Below, one piece after another: positions 34,847 to 42,290 of a DNA stretch of 64,000 nt. Source of the DNA: Mangrovimicrobium sp033283325 (GTDB taxonomy: Bacteria; Pseudomonadota; Gammaproteobacteria; Pseudomonadales; Halieaceae). Every line of letters starts with the position of its first letter. Position 1 is the stretch's first letter. The notes under the pieces were generated by a model, which had not been told where the DNA came from, did not search any database, and saw only the letters and a program-made list of their open reading frames with translations. The DNA is taken from positions 263,456-327,455 of the forward strand of contig JAWMQO010000006.1 of the NCBI GenBank assembly GCA_033283325.1, written 5' to 3'. Made by a program: the position numbers and the translations under genes.

Positions 34847-34911
34847 GCTCAGTCTTCCTCGGTGAGTGGCCACAAGCGAATCGCGAGGCGTTTCGTATTG
34901 TTTCTCGCCAA

Positions 34912-35220
34912 TCAAACCGCCGGGAAGGTAGTCCTGCCGAGCGGAACCTCCATCCTGTTGCGCGCCTTCCGACTGGCCTGGCCGATCATTTCATCGTAGG
35001 CGCTTTCCTGGCGCAGGACGACTGTCGGTATCTCCAGGTGTTCGAAACGCTCACGCATGTGTACCAGGCTGCGCGTAACAAGCGTCTTTTTATCGTCTTC
35101 CCATACCGGCCACTCTTCATCATCGATAACGACAATCGCCTGATACAAGGCCTGCTCAAGCGAATTGATCACCAGCTTCTGGATCTGTTGTGACGGAAGC
35201 TCATTGTAGAAAACCTTCAT
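34912..35220 (-). CDS. DUF6482 family protein
   Basis: Small cytoplasmic protein of 102 aa. The pattern YQAIVVIDDEEWPVWEDDKK, TLVTRSLVHMRERFEHL and VVLRQESAYDEMIG matches DUF6482, a family of small gammaproteobacterial proteins without known function. GGGAGGA lies upstream of the ATG. It starts divergently from the photolyase gene, sharing a 284-bp promoter region. The association with the photolyase-folE group suggests a stress role (inference). Confidence 0.7.
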   Translation of the reverse strand: MKVFYNELPSQQIQKLVINSLEQALYQAIVVIDDEEWPVWEDDKKTLVTRSLVHMRERFEHLEIPTVVLRQESAYDEMIGQASRKARNRMEVPLGRTTFPAV

Positions 35221-35504
35221 TCCATCCTCCCGTAGCTATCGACTGGACTTGCATTCCGGTGGCTGCCTGGACGCGCCGAGTCCAGCAAATTCAGGCATCG
35301 CTCGCACTTGCCGGGATGATTTGCCCTGGCACCCTGCACCGCCCGACTTCGGGCATTGTTGCAACAAAGACCGGGTCGCCGCAAATAGCAAGGCCGGAGA
35401 ACTTTCGCGGCCCTCTGCCCGTGCCCCGGGACGGGACGATTCAGACGGAAGCCGCTCGCCACCGGCGGAGCCATCCGGGCGGCCTCCACCAACGTATCAA
35501 CGCC

Positions 35505-37049
35505 ATGTCTGATGAAACGCTCATCCTGGTCCTTGGCGACCAGTTGACCCCGGGGCGCGGCGCCCTGGGCGACGTCCAGCCTGGTGATGCCACTGTGTTG
35601 ATGGCCGAGGTGGCCGACGAGGCCGCCTACGTCCCTCATAACCGCCACAAGATCACGCTGATTTTCGCCGCCATGCGCCATTTTCGCGATAGCTTGCGTG
35701 CAGCCGGCTTCACGGTCATCTATTTCGACTACCAGGCGAAAATTGCCTCCCTGGCAGAGGCGCTGGACCGGGCCCGCGAAGAGCAGGAATTCAATTGCGT
35801 GCGCTGCTGTGAGCCCGGGGAATTCCGTGTAAAGGAAGTGCTGGAAGCCTGGTCGCTCCGGCGGCAGGTGAGGCTGGAGTGGCGACCCGATAACCGTTTC
35901 CTCTGCAGTAACCAGGCATTTACCCGGTGGGCCAGTGGGCGCAAGCAACTGCGAATGGAGTACTTCTACCGGGAAATGCGACAGCGGCACAAGGTGCTGC
36001 TGGACCCATCCGGCGAGCCTGCAGGCGGACGCTGGAATTACGACCGGGATAACCGGGCCGGGTGGCGCGGCAAGGGCGCGATTCCAGCGCGCCCGCAGCT
36101 GGACCTCGACTCCATTACCCGGGAGGTGATTGCACTGGTAGATGGGGCCTTCCCTGATAACCCCGGCGACCTCTCGCGCTTCAACCTGGCGGTGACCAGC
36201 GATGGTGCCTCCGTTCAGCTGGATTTTTTCATCGAGCACTGCCTCGATCGCTTCGGCCAGTACCAGGATGCACTGGCCGAGGAGTCGAGCTGGCTCTACC
36301 ACAGCCTGGTGTCCATGTACCTCAATATCGGGCTGCTCGACCCGCTCGAAACCTGTCGGCGCGTGGAGAAAGCCTGGCGCGAAGGCAAGTGCAGTCTCGC
36401 CGCCGCCGAGGGCTTTATCCGCCAGATCCTGGGGTGGCGCGAGTACGTACGCGGGATCTACTGGCTGCAAATGCCTGGCTACGGAGAACTGAACGCGCTG
36501 GACGCAAGCAATCCGCTGCCAACATGGTTCTGGAGCGCGGAAATCGACCTGCGCTGTCTGCGGCAGGCGCTCAGCCAGTCCCTCGACCTGGGGTATGCCC
36601 ATCACATCCAGCGACTCATGGTCATCGGCAACTTTGCGTTGCTTGCGGGCCTGGACGTGGGTGAGGTCTGCGCCTGGTACCTGGCGGTCTATGTCGACGC
36701 ATTCGAGTGGGTAGAGTTACCGAACACCCTGGGCATGGCGCTGCACGGCGATGGCGGGTTGATGGCCAGTAAACCCTATGCCGCCAGCGGCAAGTATATA
36801 CAACGGCAGGGCAATCACTGCGGACAGTGTCGCTATCGGCCTGACCGGGTCACTGGTGAGGGCGCCTGTCCCTACAACAGTTTGTACTGGGCCTTCCTGG
36901 CACGCCATGAAGAACGCTTCGGGAACAATCCCCGAATGGCCCTGGCGCTCAGGAACTGGCAGCGCAAGCCGGCGCGGGAGCGGCGCGCCATATTGGACTG
37001 GGCACAGCGGGAGCAGCAACGGCTCGTTAGCCATGCGGGCAGCGCGTAG
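35505..37049 (+). CDS. FeS-type bacterial cryptochrome/photolyase
   Basis: Photolyase-related flavoprotein of 514 aa, of the FeS-BCP class to which (6-4) photolyase PhrB belongs. The N-terminal Rossmann-like antenna domain starts LILVLGDQLTPG. The FAD-binding C-terminal half contains ILGWREYVRGIYWLQMPGY, and the WVELPNTLGMALHGDGGLM region leads to GNHCGQCRYRPD and GEGACPYNSLYW. These Cys residues, with a fourth further upstream, would bind the [4Fe-4S] cluster. FeS-BCP enzymes use light to repair UV lesions, usually with a ribityllumazine antenna. The frame extends to 35190, but the family start fits ATG 35505. folE and DUF2892 follow. Confidence 0.87.
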   Translation: MSDETLILVLGDQLTPGRGALGDVQPGDATVLMAEVADEAAYVPHNRHKITLIFAAMRHFRDSLRAAGFTVIYFDYQAKIASLAEALDRAREEQEFNCVRCCEPGEFRVKEVLEAWSLRRQVRLEWRPDNRFLCSNQAFTRWASGRKQLRMEYFYREMRQRHKVLLDPSGEPAGGRWNYDRDNRAGWRGKGAIPARPQLDLDSITREVIALVDGAFPDNPGDLSRFNLAVTSDGASVQLDFFIEHCLDRFGQYQDALAEESSWLYHSLVSMYLNIGLLDPLETCRRVEKAWREGKCSLAAAEGFIRQILGWREYVRGIYWLQMPGYGELNALDASNPLPTWFWSAEIDLRCLRQALSQSLDLGYAHHIQRLMVIGNFALLAGLDVGEVCAWYLAVYVDAFEWVELPNTLGMALHGDGGLMASKPYAASGKYIQRQGNHCGQCRYRPDRVTGEGACPYNSLYWAFLARHEERFGNNPRMALALRNWQRKPARERRAILDWAQREQQRLVSHAGSA

Positions 37050-37103
37050 ACAAGCAAGCGCAGTACGACTTGCAATCGCCGGCCCTGAGCCGCACTGCGC
37101 AAC

Positions 37104-37133
37104 TGATCCGGCCGCACCGGGCGAACGTAAGAT
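37104..37133 (+). promoter_or_regulatory. Candidate RpoE/ChrR (ECF11)-type promoter for folE
   Basis: TGATCC at 37104-37109 and TAAGAT at 37128-37133 are separated by exactly 18 bases. This matches the -35 TGATCC and -10 TAAGA consensus of the singlet-oxygen sigma factor known from Rhodobacter (recalled, not searched). It lies 30 bases before the folE ATG and after the photolyase stop. The sigma factor gene is not in this window. Confidence 0.6.
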
Positions 37134-37162
37134 AACAATAACGCTTGAAGTGAGACGCGACC

Positions 37163-37843
37163 ATGACTACCGCGCTGATGGACACCCTGAAACCGCAGGC
37201 CACCGATATCTCCGAAGACGCCGCCCGGGTGCGCGATGCCCTGCGCGCGCACGGCCTGGAGACGCCCCTGGCACCCAACGGCCTGACAGCAGCCCAGAAA
37301 CAGCAGCGCATCGCGAAGGCCTTCACCGACATCGCCGTCACCCTCGGACTGGATCTCTCGGACGACAGTCTTTGTGAAACACCCAGGCGGATAGCGCGGA
37401 TGTACGTGGATGAGATTTTCTCCGGCCTGGACTACGGCACATTCCCCAAGATCACAGCCATTGAAAACAAGATGGCCGTCGACGAGATGGTCCGGGTCAG
37501 CGATATCTCGGTTGTGAGTACGTGTGAACACCACTTTGTCACGATCGACGGCCTGGCCAGGGTGGCATATATCCCCGCCGGCAAGGTCATTGGACTGTCC
37601 AAGATCAACCGGCTGGTGCGCTTCTTCGCGCGGCGCCCGCAAGTGCAGGAGCGACTGACGCGGCAGATACTGGTAGCGCTGCAAACCCTGCTGGAGACGG
37701 ACGACGTGGCGGTCACAATCGACGCCGCGCACTACTGCGTCAAGGCTCGGGGTGTGCAGGACGTCAATTCCACCACGCAAACCACCGCCCTGGGCGGTCA
37801 GTTCAAGACCGACGCACGCACGCGTGCCGAATTCCTTTCCTAG
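37163..37843 (+). CDS. folE: GTP cyclohydrolase I
   Basis: Cytoplasmic enzyme of 226 aa that converts GTP to 7,8-dihydroneopterin triphosphate for folate and pterin synthesis. The zinc and catalytic residues are visible: STCEHHFVTIDG (Cys and two His) and HYCVKARGVQD (second Cys). The conserved substrate-binding segment GLSKINRLVRFFARRPQVQE is complete. The N-terminus is about 35 residues longer than in E. coli FolE. Context with a photolyase, and the singlet-oxygen-type promoter directly upstream, suggest a stress-induced copy that supplies pterins under light (inference). DUF2892 follows 24 bases after the stop. Confidence 0.93.
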   Translation: MTTALMDTLKPQATDISEDAARVRDALRAHGLETPLAPNGLTAAQKQQRIAKAFTDIAVTLGLDLSDDSLCETPRRIARMYVDEIFSGLDYGTFPKITAIENKMAVDEMVRVSDISVVSTCEHHFVTIDGLARVAYIPAGKVIGLSKINRLVRFFARRPQVQERLTRQILVALQTLLETDDVAVTIDAAHYCVKARGVQDVNSTTQTTALGGQFKTDARTRAEFLS

Positions 37844-37867
37844 ACAAACTATTTGGAGGGGCAATCC

Positions 37868-38080
37868 ATGATAGATCGCAACCTTGGTAACGCCGAACGC
37901 CTGATTCGCCTGCTGCTGGGATTAACTTTCGGCTATTGGACACTGTCGCAACCCCACCTCAACGTCACCGAGTGGTTCGTGGGCCTCGTTGCCATGATGC
38001 TGATACTCAACGGTGTGTTTTCGCGCTGCTACCTGTGGTACGTGCTGGATCTGGATTCCCGGCCGAAGTGCGAGATTTAG
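37868..38080 (+). CDS. DUF2892 small membrane protein
   Basis: Membrane protein of 70 aa. It begins with the family motif IDRNLGNAERLIRLLLGL, then has two hydrophobic helices (LLLGLTFGYWTLSQP and WFVGLVAMMLILNGVFSRCY). DUF2892 domains also form the C-terminal membrane part of YgaP-type rhodaneses; here only the membrane part is present. GGAGG lies eight bases before the ATG at 37868. Operon partner of folE. Confidence 0.75.
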   Translation: MIDRNLGNAERLIRLLLGLTFGYWTLSQPHLNVTEWFVGLVAMMLILNGVFSRCYLWYVLDLDSRPKCEI

Positions 38081-38162
38081 CGGGCTTCGTCGCTGCGCTC
38101 CTCGTCCAAACTCTGCCGGGGGCAGAGTTTGTAGAACGATGGTTCTCCCAGACGAACCCAAG

Positions 38163-38220
38163 CCAAATACAAAAATGCCTCCCCTCTTTATGGAAAGAGG
38201 GGAGGCATTTTCGTATTTGG
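38163..38220 (-). terminator. Displaced tRNA-Lys terminator
   Basis: Two 27-base arms (38163-38189 and 38194-38220) pair with one mismatch around the loop ATGG; on the minus strand the stem ends in a T-rich tail TTTTTGT. It starts exactly at the CCA end of the duplicated tRNA-Lys 3' half, so it is very probably the original terminator of tRNA-Lys, pushed about 3.2 kb away by the island. Confidence 0.8.
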
Positions 38221-38263
38221 TGGGCCGTGCTGGATTCGAACCAGCGACCAATTGGTTAAAAGC
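38218..38263 (-). repeat. Left attachment repeat: duplicated 3' part of tRNA-Lys
   Basis: A 46-bp sequence identical to 41442-41487. It covers the tRNA-Lys 3' part from the anticodon loop through the T-arm to the CCA end. Beyond base 38263 the identity with the intact tRNA stops. This marks the left end of the island. Confidence 0.9.
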
Positions 38264-38490
38264 TAATTTTACAAAACATTTTAACCTCTTGTTTTTCAAG
38301 TTCTTTTGGAAACTCACCATCCCATAAAATTCAGATTTTCACAGACTTAACTCATTGATATCCCTACTTTTTAAATTATGCATGGGATAGTAAGTTATTA
38401 ATTTTATTGGATTTATTGCGTTACTCGCAGCCTTCTGGTTTCATTTCCGACCTCACCGTCCATCACACCTGGTTACCGCCTAAAACAAAA

Positions 38491-39516
38491 ATGCCAAGAC
38501 CGAGGAATAAAGAGAATGCTGGTCTACCTCAGCGATGGCGCCGCCGAGGTGACTCGTTTTACTACCGTGTACCTGATTCCGCCAGACATTACTGGGACAA
38601 CAAAGAAGAGTTCAAACTGGGGAGCTCTTTAGCCGAAGCATACGCAACATTCGCTCAAAGGTGCGGCTATGAAGGCCCAACACACACGATGTCACAACTT
38701 TGCGACCGCTACTCACTTGAAGTTGTTACTCAAAAGGCACCTGCTAGCCAACGGAGCAACAGGTTTAGTATCACGAGAATTCGCAAAGTCTTTAGTAGCA
38801 ACCTGATCAGATCAATTCGACCCATGCACGTATACGCATTCAGGGACCACGTCGCCAGAGAGAAGAGTGCCAAACAGGCAAATCTCGACCTGGAAGTGTT
38901 GTCGCACATGTTCACAAAGGCTATCGAGTGGGGTTCCATTCATGAACATCCGATGACGAACAAAAAAGTTACAAAACTCCCAGTACAGAGTCGAGATAGG
39001 TATGTGACCGACGAGGAATTAATAGCATTCATAACTAATTGTCTTGACAAAAAATGGCGGCTCTTTGCTTGCCTTCTTGTGTGGACTGGACGCAGAAAGG
39101 CCGAGTTACTGAATGTTCGATACGATGACTTGGTTGAGAGTGGCATCCGATTTCGCAATGTAAAACGAATGCAGGACGCCTTCATTCTGAACTGGACCCC
39201 CGAGTTACGAGCCCTCGTACAGGCGACACTTGAACTTCCACGCTCCAAAAACGCGAACCACCTCTTTCACAATCGGCGAGGAATGCCCTACATAAAACCA
39301 AACGGAACTACTAGCGGGATTGATTCCATATGGCAGCGAGCGATGAAGAAGGCTATTGAGTCTGGTGTACTGAAAGAACGATTCACTATGCATGATCTTC
39401 GAGCGAAGCGAGCGAGCGAAATGCCCTTAGCTGAAGCTCAAAGACTGCTAAGACACACAAGCGCAAGAATTACTCAGAAAGTGTATCAACGCCGGCCCGG
39501 AATAATTGAATTATAA
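38491..39516 (+). CDS. Tyrosine-family site-specific integrase
   Basis: Phage-type integrase of 341 aa. The N-terminus MPRPRNKENAGLPQRWRRRG has the RP-rich start seen in many phage integrases, followed by an SAM-like core-binding domain (about 75-165). Catalytic residues are visible: Arg in VWTGRRKAELLNV (about 200), the H-x-x-R box HDLRAK (about 301), His in RLLRHTS (about 320) and the Tyr nucleophile in VYQRR (about 331). It lies 227 bases from the left repeat and would catalyse integration at tRNA-Lys. The ATG at 38491 fits the family; an in-frame TTG at 38407 would add 28 residues. Base composition is low in GC. Confidence 0.85.
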   Translation: MPRPRNKENAGLPQRWRRRGDSFYYRVPDSARHYWDNKEEFKLGSSLAEAYATFAQRCGYEGPTHTMSQLCDRYSLEVVTQKAPASQRSNRFSITRIRKVFSSNLIRSIRPMHVYAFRDHVAREKSAKQANLDLEVLSHMFTKAIEWGSIHEHPMTNKKVTKLPVQSRDRYVTDEELIAFITNCLDKKWRLFACLLVWTGRRKAELLNVRYDDLVESGIRFRNVKRMQDAFILNWTPELRALVQATLELPRSKNANHLFHNRRGMPYIKPNGTTSGIDSIWQRAMKKAIESGVLKERFTMHDLRAKRASEMPLAEAQRLLRHTSARITQKVYQRRPGIIEL

Positions 39517-39617
39517 ATCGATACTTATCGCACCAAAAGCCGACGAAACCAGAAAAGTAAAATCCTACAATTTTTTAAGACGTATAATTAGAAACCGCAC
39601 CCAATGCTTCCAATTAA

Positions 39618-40133
39618 TCAAAAATCGGGAATTCCGGAGGGAAGCCCAACCCGCATAAAGTACCTGGCAAACGCCTGTGATAGGTGTTCCTTATATGGAG
39701 GTACTAACCGGGGACGTGGACCACAAGACTTCGCAAATTCTTCTACCACCGAGATTGGAGCCAAGAACATGCGGGAAAACTCCACCACCTGAAAAGGCAA
39801 GCCAAGCTCTTCGTGTTCATTTAGTAAGTGCCAACCGGGCTGCACACCTTTCTTAATCTGATTTAGCTGACCTCGATTAAATCTGCCATCTCTATGAGAC
39901 CAGACAGGACAAAAAATTACGGTATCCGTTTTCCCATTCTCCAGATCGCAAGACTGCGAAAGAATAATCGCATCAGAGAACTCTAACGTAGCTGGAATGT
40001 CAGGAGATTCTCCTTCTTGGATCGGGCCCAAATGATCTGGGCTTAATTGAGCCAGCACTCTGGGAAACCTTAAGAAGATATCGCCTTGCTCAAGGCTTGT
40101 TCCATCTACCGTTACGTACCATCGCTCGTCCAT
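39618..40133 (-). CDS. Uncharacterised island protein with SQSCDLEN motif
   Basis: Cytoplasmic protein of 171 aa, last gene of the island operon. No named domain is recognised. The N-terminus has LEQGDIFLRFPRV, then AIILSQSCDLENGKTDTVIF with a Cys at 62 and another at about 75. The C-terminus, EHLSQAFARYFMRVGLP, looks strongly conserved and recalls uncharacterised proteins that travel with TIGR04255 genes (from memory). It has no signal peptide or membrane helix. GGAG lies upstream of the ATG; the previous gene ends 18 bases earlier. The Cys residues could bind metal or act catalytically, but this is a guess. Confidence 0.6.
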   Translation of the reverse strand: MDERWYVTVDGTSLEQGDIFLRFPRVLAQLSPDHLGPIQEGESPDIPATLEFSDAIILSQSCDLENGKTDTVIFCPVWSHRDGRFNRGQLNQIKKGVQPGWHLLNEHEELGLPFQVVEFSRMFLAPISVVEEFAKSCGPRPRLVPPYKEHLSQAFARYFMRVGLPSGIPDF

Positions 40134-40151
40134 AGCTCCGACGTAGACGAC

Positions 40152-40505
40152 TCAGAAATCCAATTCTGGGAATGGCAGCGAACCAACCGAAGAAACGCGT
40201 AATTTTATGGCACCGACTGAATGAAACTCCGGCGGCTGAATTTCAAGGATGTCTTCGACCAAATCAGCTCCTGCCAAACCATTTGAAGCCGATATCAAAA
40301 TAATTGTACCTAAGTTGGAAGTCTCCTGAGTCATCCAGGGAATATGTACACGCTGGAATACAATCTCAGCCAATCTCTCATGTGGAAGCTCAGACACCAA
40401 CACGTCTTCCACCGCCTCAGTAACCTCTTCATAGCAGCCACGGTTCTGGTCGACTATAGAGGGTGTATGTTCGACTGTTAGATTATCCGCCGTAATTGCA
40501 AACAT
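40152..40505 (-). CDS. Unknown 117-aa island protein
   Basis: Small cytoplasmic protein, no recognisable domain. The first half is acidic and helical (YEEVTEAVEDVLVSELPHER, LAEIVFQRVHIPWM); the second half has short strands (LGTIILISASNG, VGAIKLRVSSVGSLPFPELD). The net charge is strongly negative. It starts one base after the stop of the TIGR04255 gene, which indicates translational coupling, and is followed 18 bases later by the SQSCDLEN protein gene. Such tight packing suggests that the three work together. Confidence 0.6.
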   Translation of the reverse strand: MFAITADNLTVEHTPSIVDQNRGCYEEVTEAVEDVLVSELPHERLAEIVFQRVHIPWMTQETSNLGTIILISASNGLAGADLVEDILEIQPPEFHSVGAIKLRVSSVGSLPFPELDF

Positions 40506-40506
40506 T

Positions 40507-41271
40507 TTATTTTTCCCAAATTGGTCCGAGTTGTTCCCAAGTTTCTGGTTTTATCATGCGGAAATATAAATCTCGCTCGACCGTACGCACATGCTCGAGC
40601 CTTTCCATCATTTCCTCAAAGCCATTCATATCACCCATTGCAATGGTGTCGATACTCAAATGCGGCCCATGAAGTATGGTTGGCTCACTTCCAGGCTTAC
40701 CGATCCTAGCTTCTGCCCCAGTCTGTATTTGTACAATGGAAACTCCAAGCTCATGAGGAAGCTCTACGCGCACCATGGTGCCACGACCAGCAACTTCCAA
40801 CCCTCTTCCTACTTGAAGATTCAGTTCTAAAGGAGACAGGTCATACGTGTTTTCCGATGCAAATATAATATTGTTGTATAGGATCGAAATTCGCTCGTAC
40901 TTGGCAACCAATTCAGACGCTGTCAGCACTCGTAGTACCTGTTCTGCAGTAGGTTTGAACGCCTCCCACCCGGGATACGGGTAGCTGACCGTAATCTGGA
41001 TAGCGAAATCCGCGACCCGAACTCTCCCCAACGCTCCAACAAATTCGACAGTTGGCTGGTACCTAAGTTTCTGATCGGTTTCCCTTATTCTTTGTGGAAT
41101 TTCTGCCACTGGAGTTTTTTGCATTGTCGGATAGTTTTTCTTCAACTCTCCATACAAAACCCCAGGAAATATTTCTCGTGCCGACTCAGATACCAATTGG
41201 AACCGCACTTCAATTATGCAGTCCACAATCGTGTCTCGTTCGAGTTTTCTGGGATGCTTGATATCTGACAT
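40507..41271 (-). CDS. TIGR04255 family protein
   Basis: Protein of 254 aa at the head of the island operon. It has the usual TIGR04255 features: an opening IVDCIIEVRFQL, a middle part with FVGALGRVRVADFAIQI and YERISILYNNIIFA, and a C-terminal segment with LSIDTIAMGDMNGFEEMMER. The family is sporadically distributed and its biochemical activity is unknown; members are often seen in mobile or defence-rich regions (from memory). There is no membrane helix. The ATG at 41271 is preferred; an in-frame GTG at 41277 is also possible. It lies 170 bases downstream of tRNA-Lys on the same strand. Confidence 0.72.
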   Translation of the reverse strand: MSDIKHPRKLERDTIVDCIIEVRFQLVSESAREIFPGVLYGELKKNYPTMQKTPVAEIPQRIRETDQKLRYQPTVEFVGALGRVRVADFAIQITVSYPYPGWEAFKPTAEQVLRVLTASELVAKYERISILYNNIIFASENTYDLSPLELNLQVGRGLEVAGRGTMVRVELPHELGVSIVQIQTGAEARIGKPGSEPTILHGPHLSIDTIAMGDMNGFEEMMERLEHVRTVERDLYFRMIKPETWEQLGPIWEK

Positions 41272-41441
41272 GCGCACTAATGTATCACATTGATATCAAA
41301 TTAAGGACAACCAACAGACTCTTCCACTAGATAGGCCGGCAGCGAGAGCAACCGACCGTAAAGCATTGGGAAGCAATGGGAACAGTGACGAAATTTCGCG
41401 CCGCCACTACCACTGTAACTTATTGATTCTCAGAGGGAAAA

Positions 41442-41487
41442 TGGTGGGCCGTGCTGGATTCGAACCAGCGACCAATTGGTTAAAAGC
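41442..41487 (-). repeat. Right attachment repeat within tRNA-Lys
   Basis: A 46-bp copy identical to 38218-38263, forming the 3' part of the intact tRNA-Lys gene from the anticodon loop to the CCA end. Confidence 0.9.
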
Positions 41488-41517
41488 CAACTGCTCTACC
41501 AACTGAGCTAACGGCCC
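41442..41517 (-). tRNA. tRNA-Lys (anticodon UUU)
   Basis: A complete cloverleaf reads on the minus strand: acceptor GGGCCGT/ACGGCCC, D-stem GCTC/GAGC, anticodon stem GTTGG/CCAAT with loop CTTTTAA (anticodon TTT), T-arm GCTGG-TTCGAAT-CCAGC, discriminator A and an encoded CCA. The gene is intact although an island is inserted at its 3' end, because the island supplies an identical 3' part. It lies next to queC, as in many gammaproteobacteria. Confidence 0.97.
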
Positions 41518-41531
41518 TGAGCGAGGTGCGT

Positions 41532-41559
41532 ATCATACGGAATTGAAGACAAAACTCAA
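41532..41559 (-). promoter_or_regulatory. tRNA-Lys promoter
   Basis: On the minus strand TTGAGT (41559-41554) and TATGAT (41537-41532) are separated by 16 bases, giving a good sigma-70 promoter about 15 bases before the mature tRNA 5' end. The same promoter could also read into the island operon. Confidence 0.75.
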
Positions 41560-41596
41560 TACCCGCGAACAGCTTTTTCCCCTCGTTTTGTCGCCC

Positions 41597-42274
41597 TCAA
41601 GCGTAGCGGGTGGGGTCGGCCACGCCGGCGTCGAGGAAGCCCTGCCTGCGCAGGCGGCAGGCGTCGCATTTACCGCAGGCCGAGCCATCGTCGGCGGCCT
41701 GGTAGCAGGACACGGTGAGGGAGTAGTCCACCCCCAGGGCGATGCCGGCACGGACGATGTCGTCCTTGCCCATCTGCATCAGGGGGGCGTGGATATTCAG
41801 CTTGCGGCCCTCCACCCCGGCGCGGGTGGCGAGGTTGGCCATGGTTTCGAAGGCCTCGATGTAGGCCGGGCGGCAATCCGGGTAGCCGGAATAATCCACC
41901 GCGTTGACGCCGATGAAAATATCCTGCGCCCCCAGCACCTCCGCCCAGCCCAGCGCAATAGAGAGAAACACCGTGTTACGCGCGGGCACATAGGTGACGG
42001 GAATACCCTCGGATTCGCTCTCCGGCACGGCGATCGCCGCGTCTGTGAGTGCAGAGCCGCCAATACTATCCAGATTCAGCTTCACCACCTTGTGTTCCAC
42101 GTCCCCGAGGGCCGCGGAAACCCGCTCCGAGGCGAGCAGTTCCGCACGGTGGCGCTGTCCGTAGTCGAAGCTCAGGGTATAACAGGCGTAACCCTGGTCC
42201 CGCGCCATGGCGAGGACCGTGGCGGAATCGAGTCCACCAGATACCAGTATTACGGCGCGTTTGGCTTCGGTCAT
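41597..42274 (-). CDS. queC: 7-cyano-7-deazaguanine synthase
   Basis: Cytoplasmic enzyme of 225 aa that makes preQ0 in queuosine synthesis, using ATP and ammonia. The PP-loop ILVSGGLDSATVLA is at about 8-21. A zinc-binding Cys cluster (CYQAADDGSACGKCDACR) is at about 192-209. The ATG at 42274 has GGAG upstream and fits the family length; the open frame continues far upstream without homology. It follows queE, with a 16-base gap, in the same operon. Confidence 0.93.
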   Translation of the reverse strand: MTEAKRAVILVSGGLDSATVLAMARDQGYACYTLSFDYGQRHRAELLASERVSAALGDVEHKVVKLNLDSIGGSALTDAAIAVPESESEGIPVTYVPARNTVFLSIALGWAEVLGAQDIFIGVNAVDYSGYPDCRPAYIEAFETMANLATRAGVEGRKLNIHAPLMQMGKDDIVRAGIALGVDYSLTVSCYQAADDGSACGKCDACRLRRQGFLDAGVADPTRYA

Positions 42275-42290
42275 TCGTGGCTCCGCCGGC

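Larger units (their letters stand above)
38218..41487. mobile_element. tRNA-Lys integrative island with integrase and three cargo genes
   Basis: Bounded by perfect 46-bp direct repeats at 38218-38263 and 41442-41487, with the intact tRNA-Lys(UUU) at the right. About 3.2 kb between them is visibly AT-richer than the flanks and holds a tyrosine integrase (38491-39516) near the left end and a minus-strand operon (41271-39618). This is the classic product of site-specific integration into a tRNA 3' end. No transfer, replication or excisionase gene is seen, so it may need help from elsewhere to move. Confidence 0.88.

Noticed and set aside
38218..38263. Second tRNA gene left of the integrase
   Set aside because: Only the 3' part is present; beyond 38263 no acceptor 5' strand or D-arm can be formed, so it is an attachment-site copy and not a tRNA gene.
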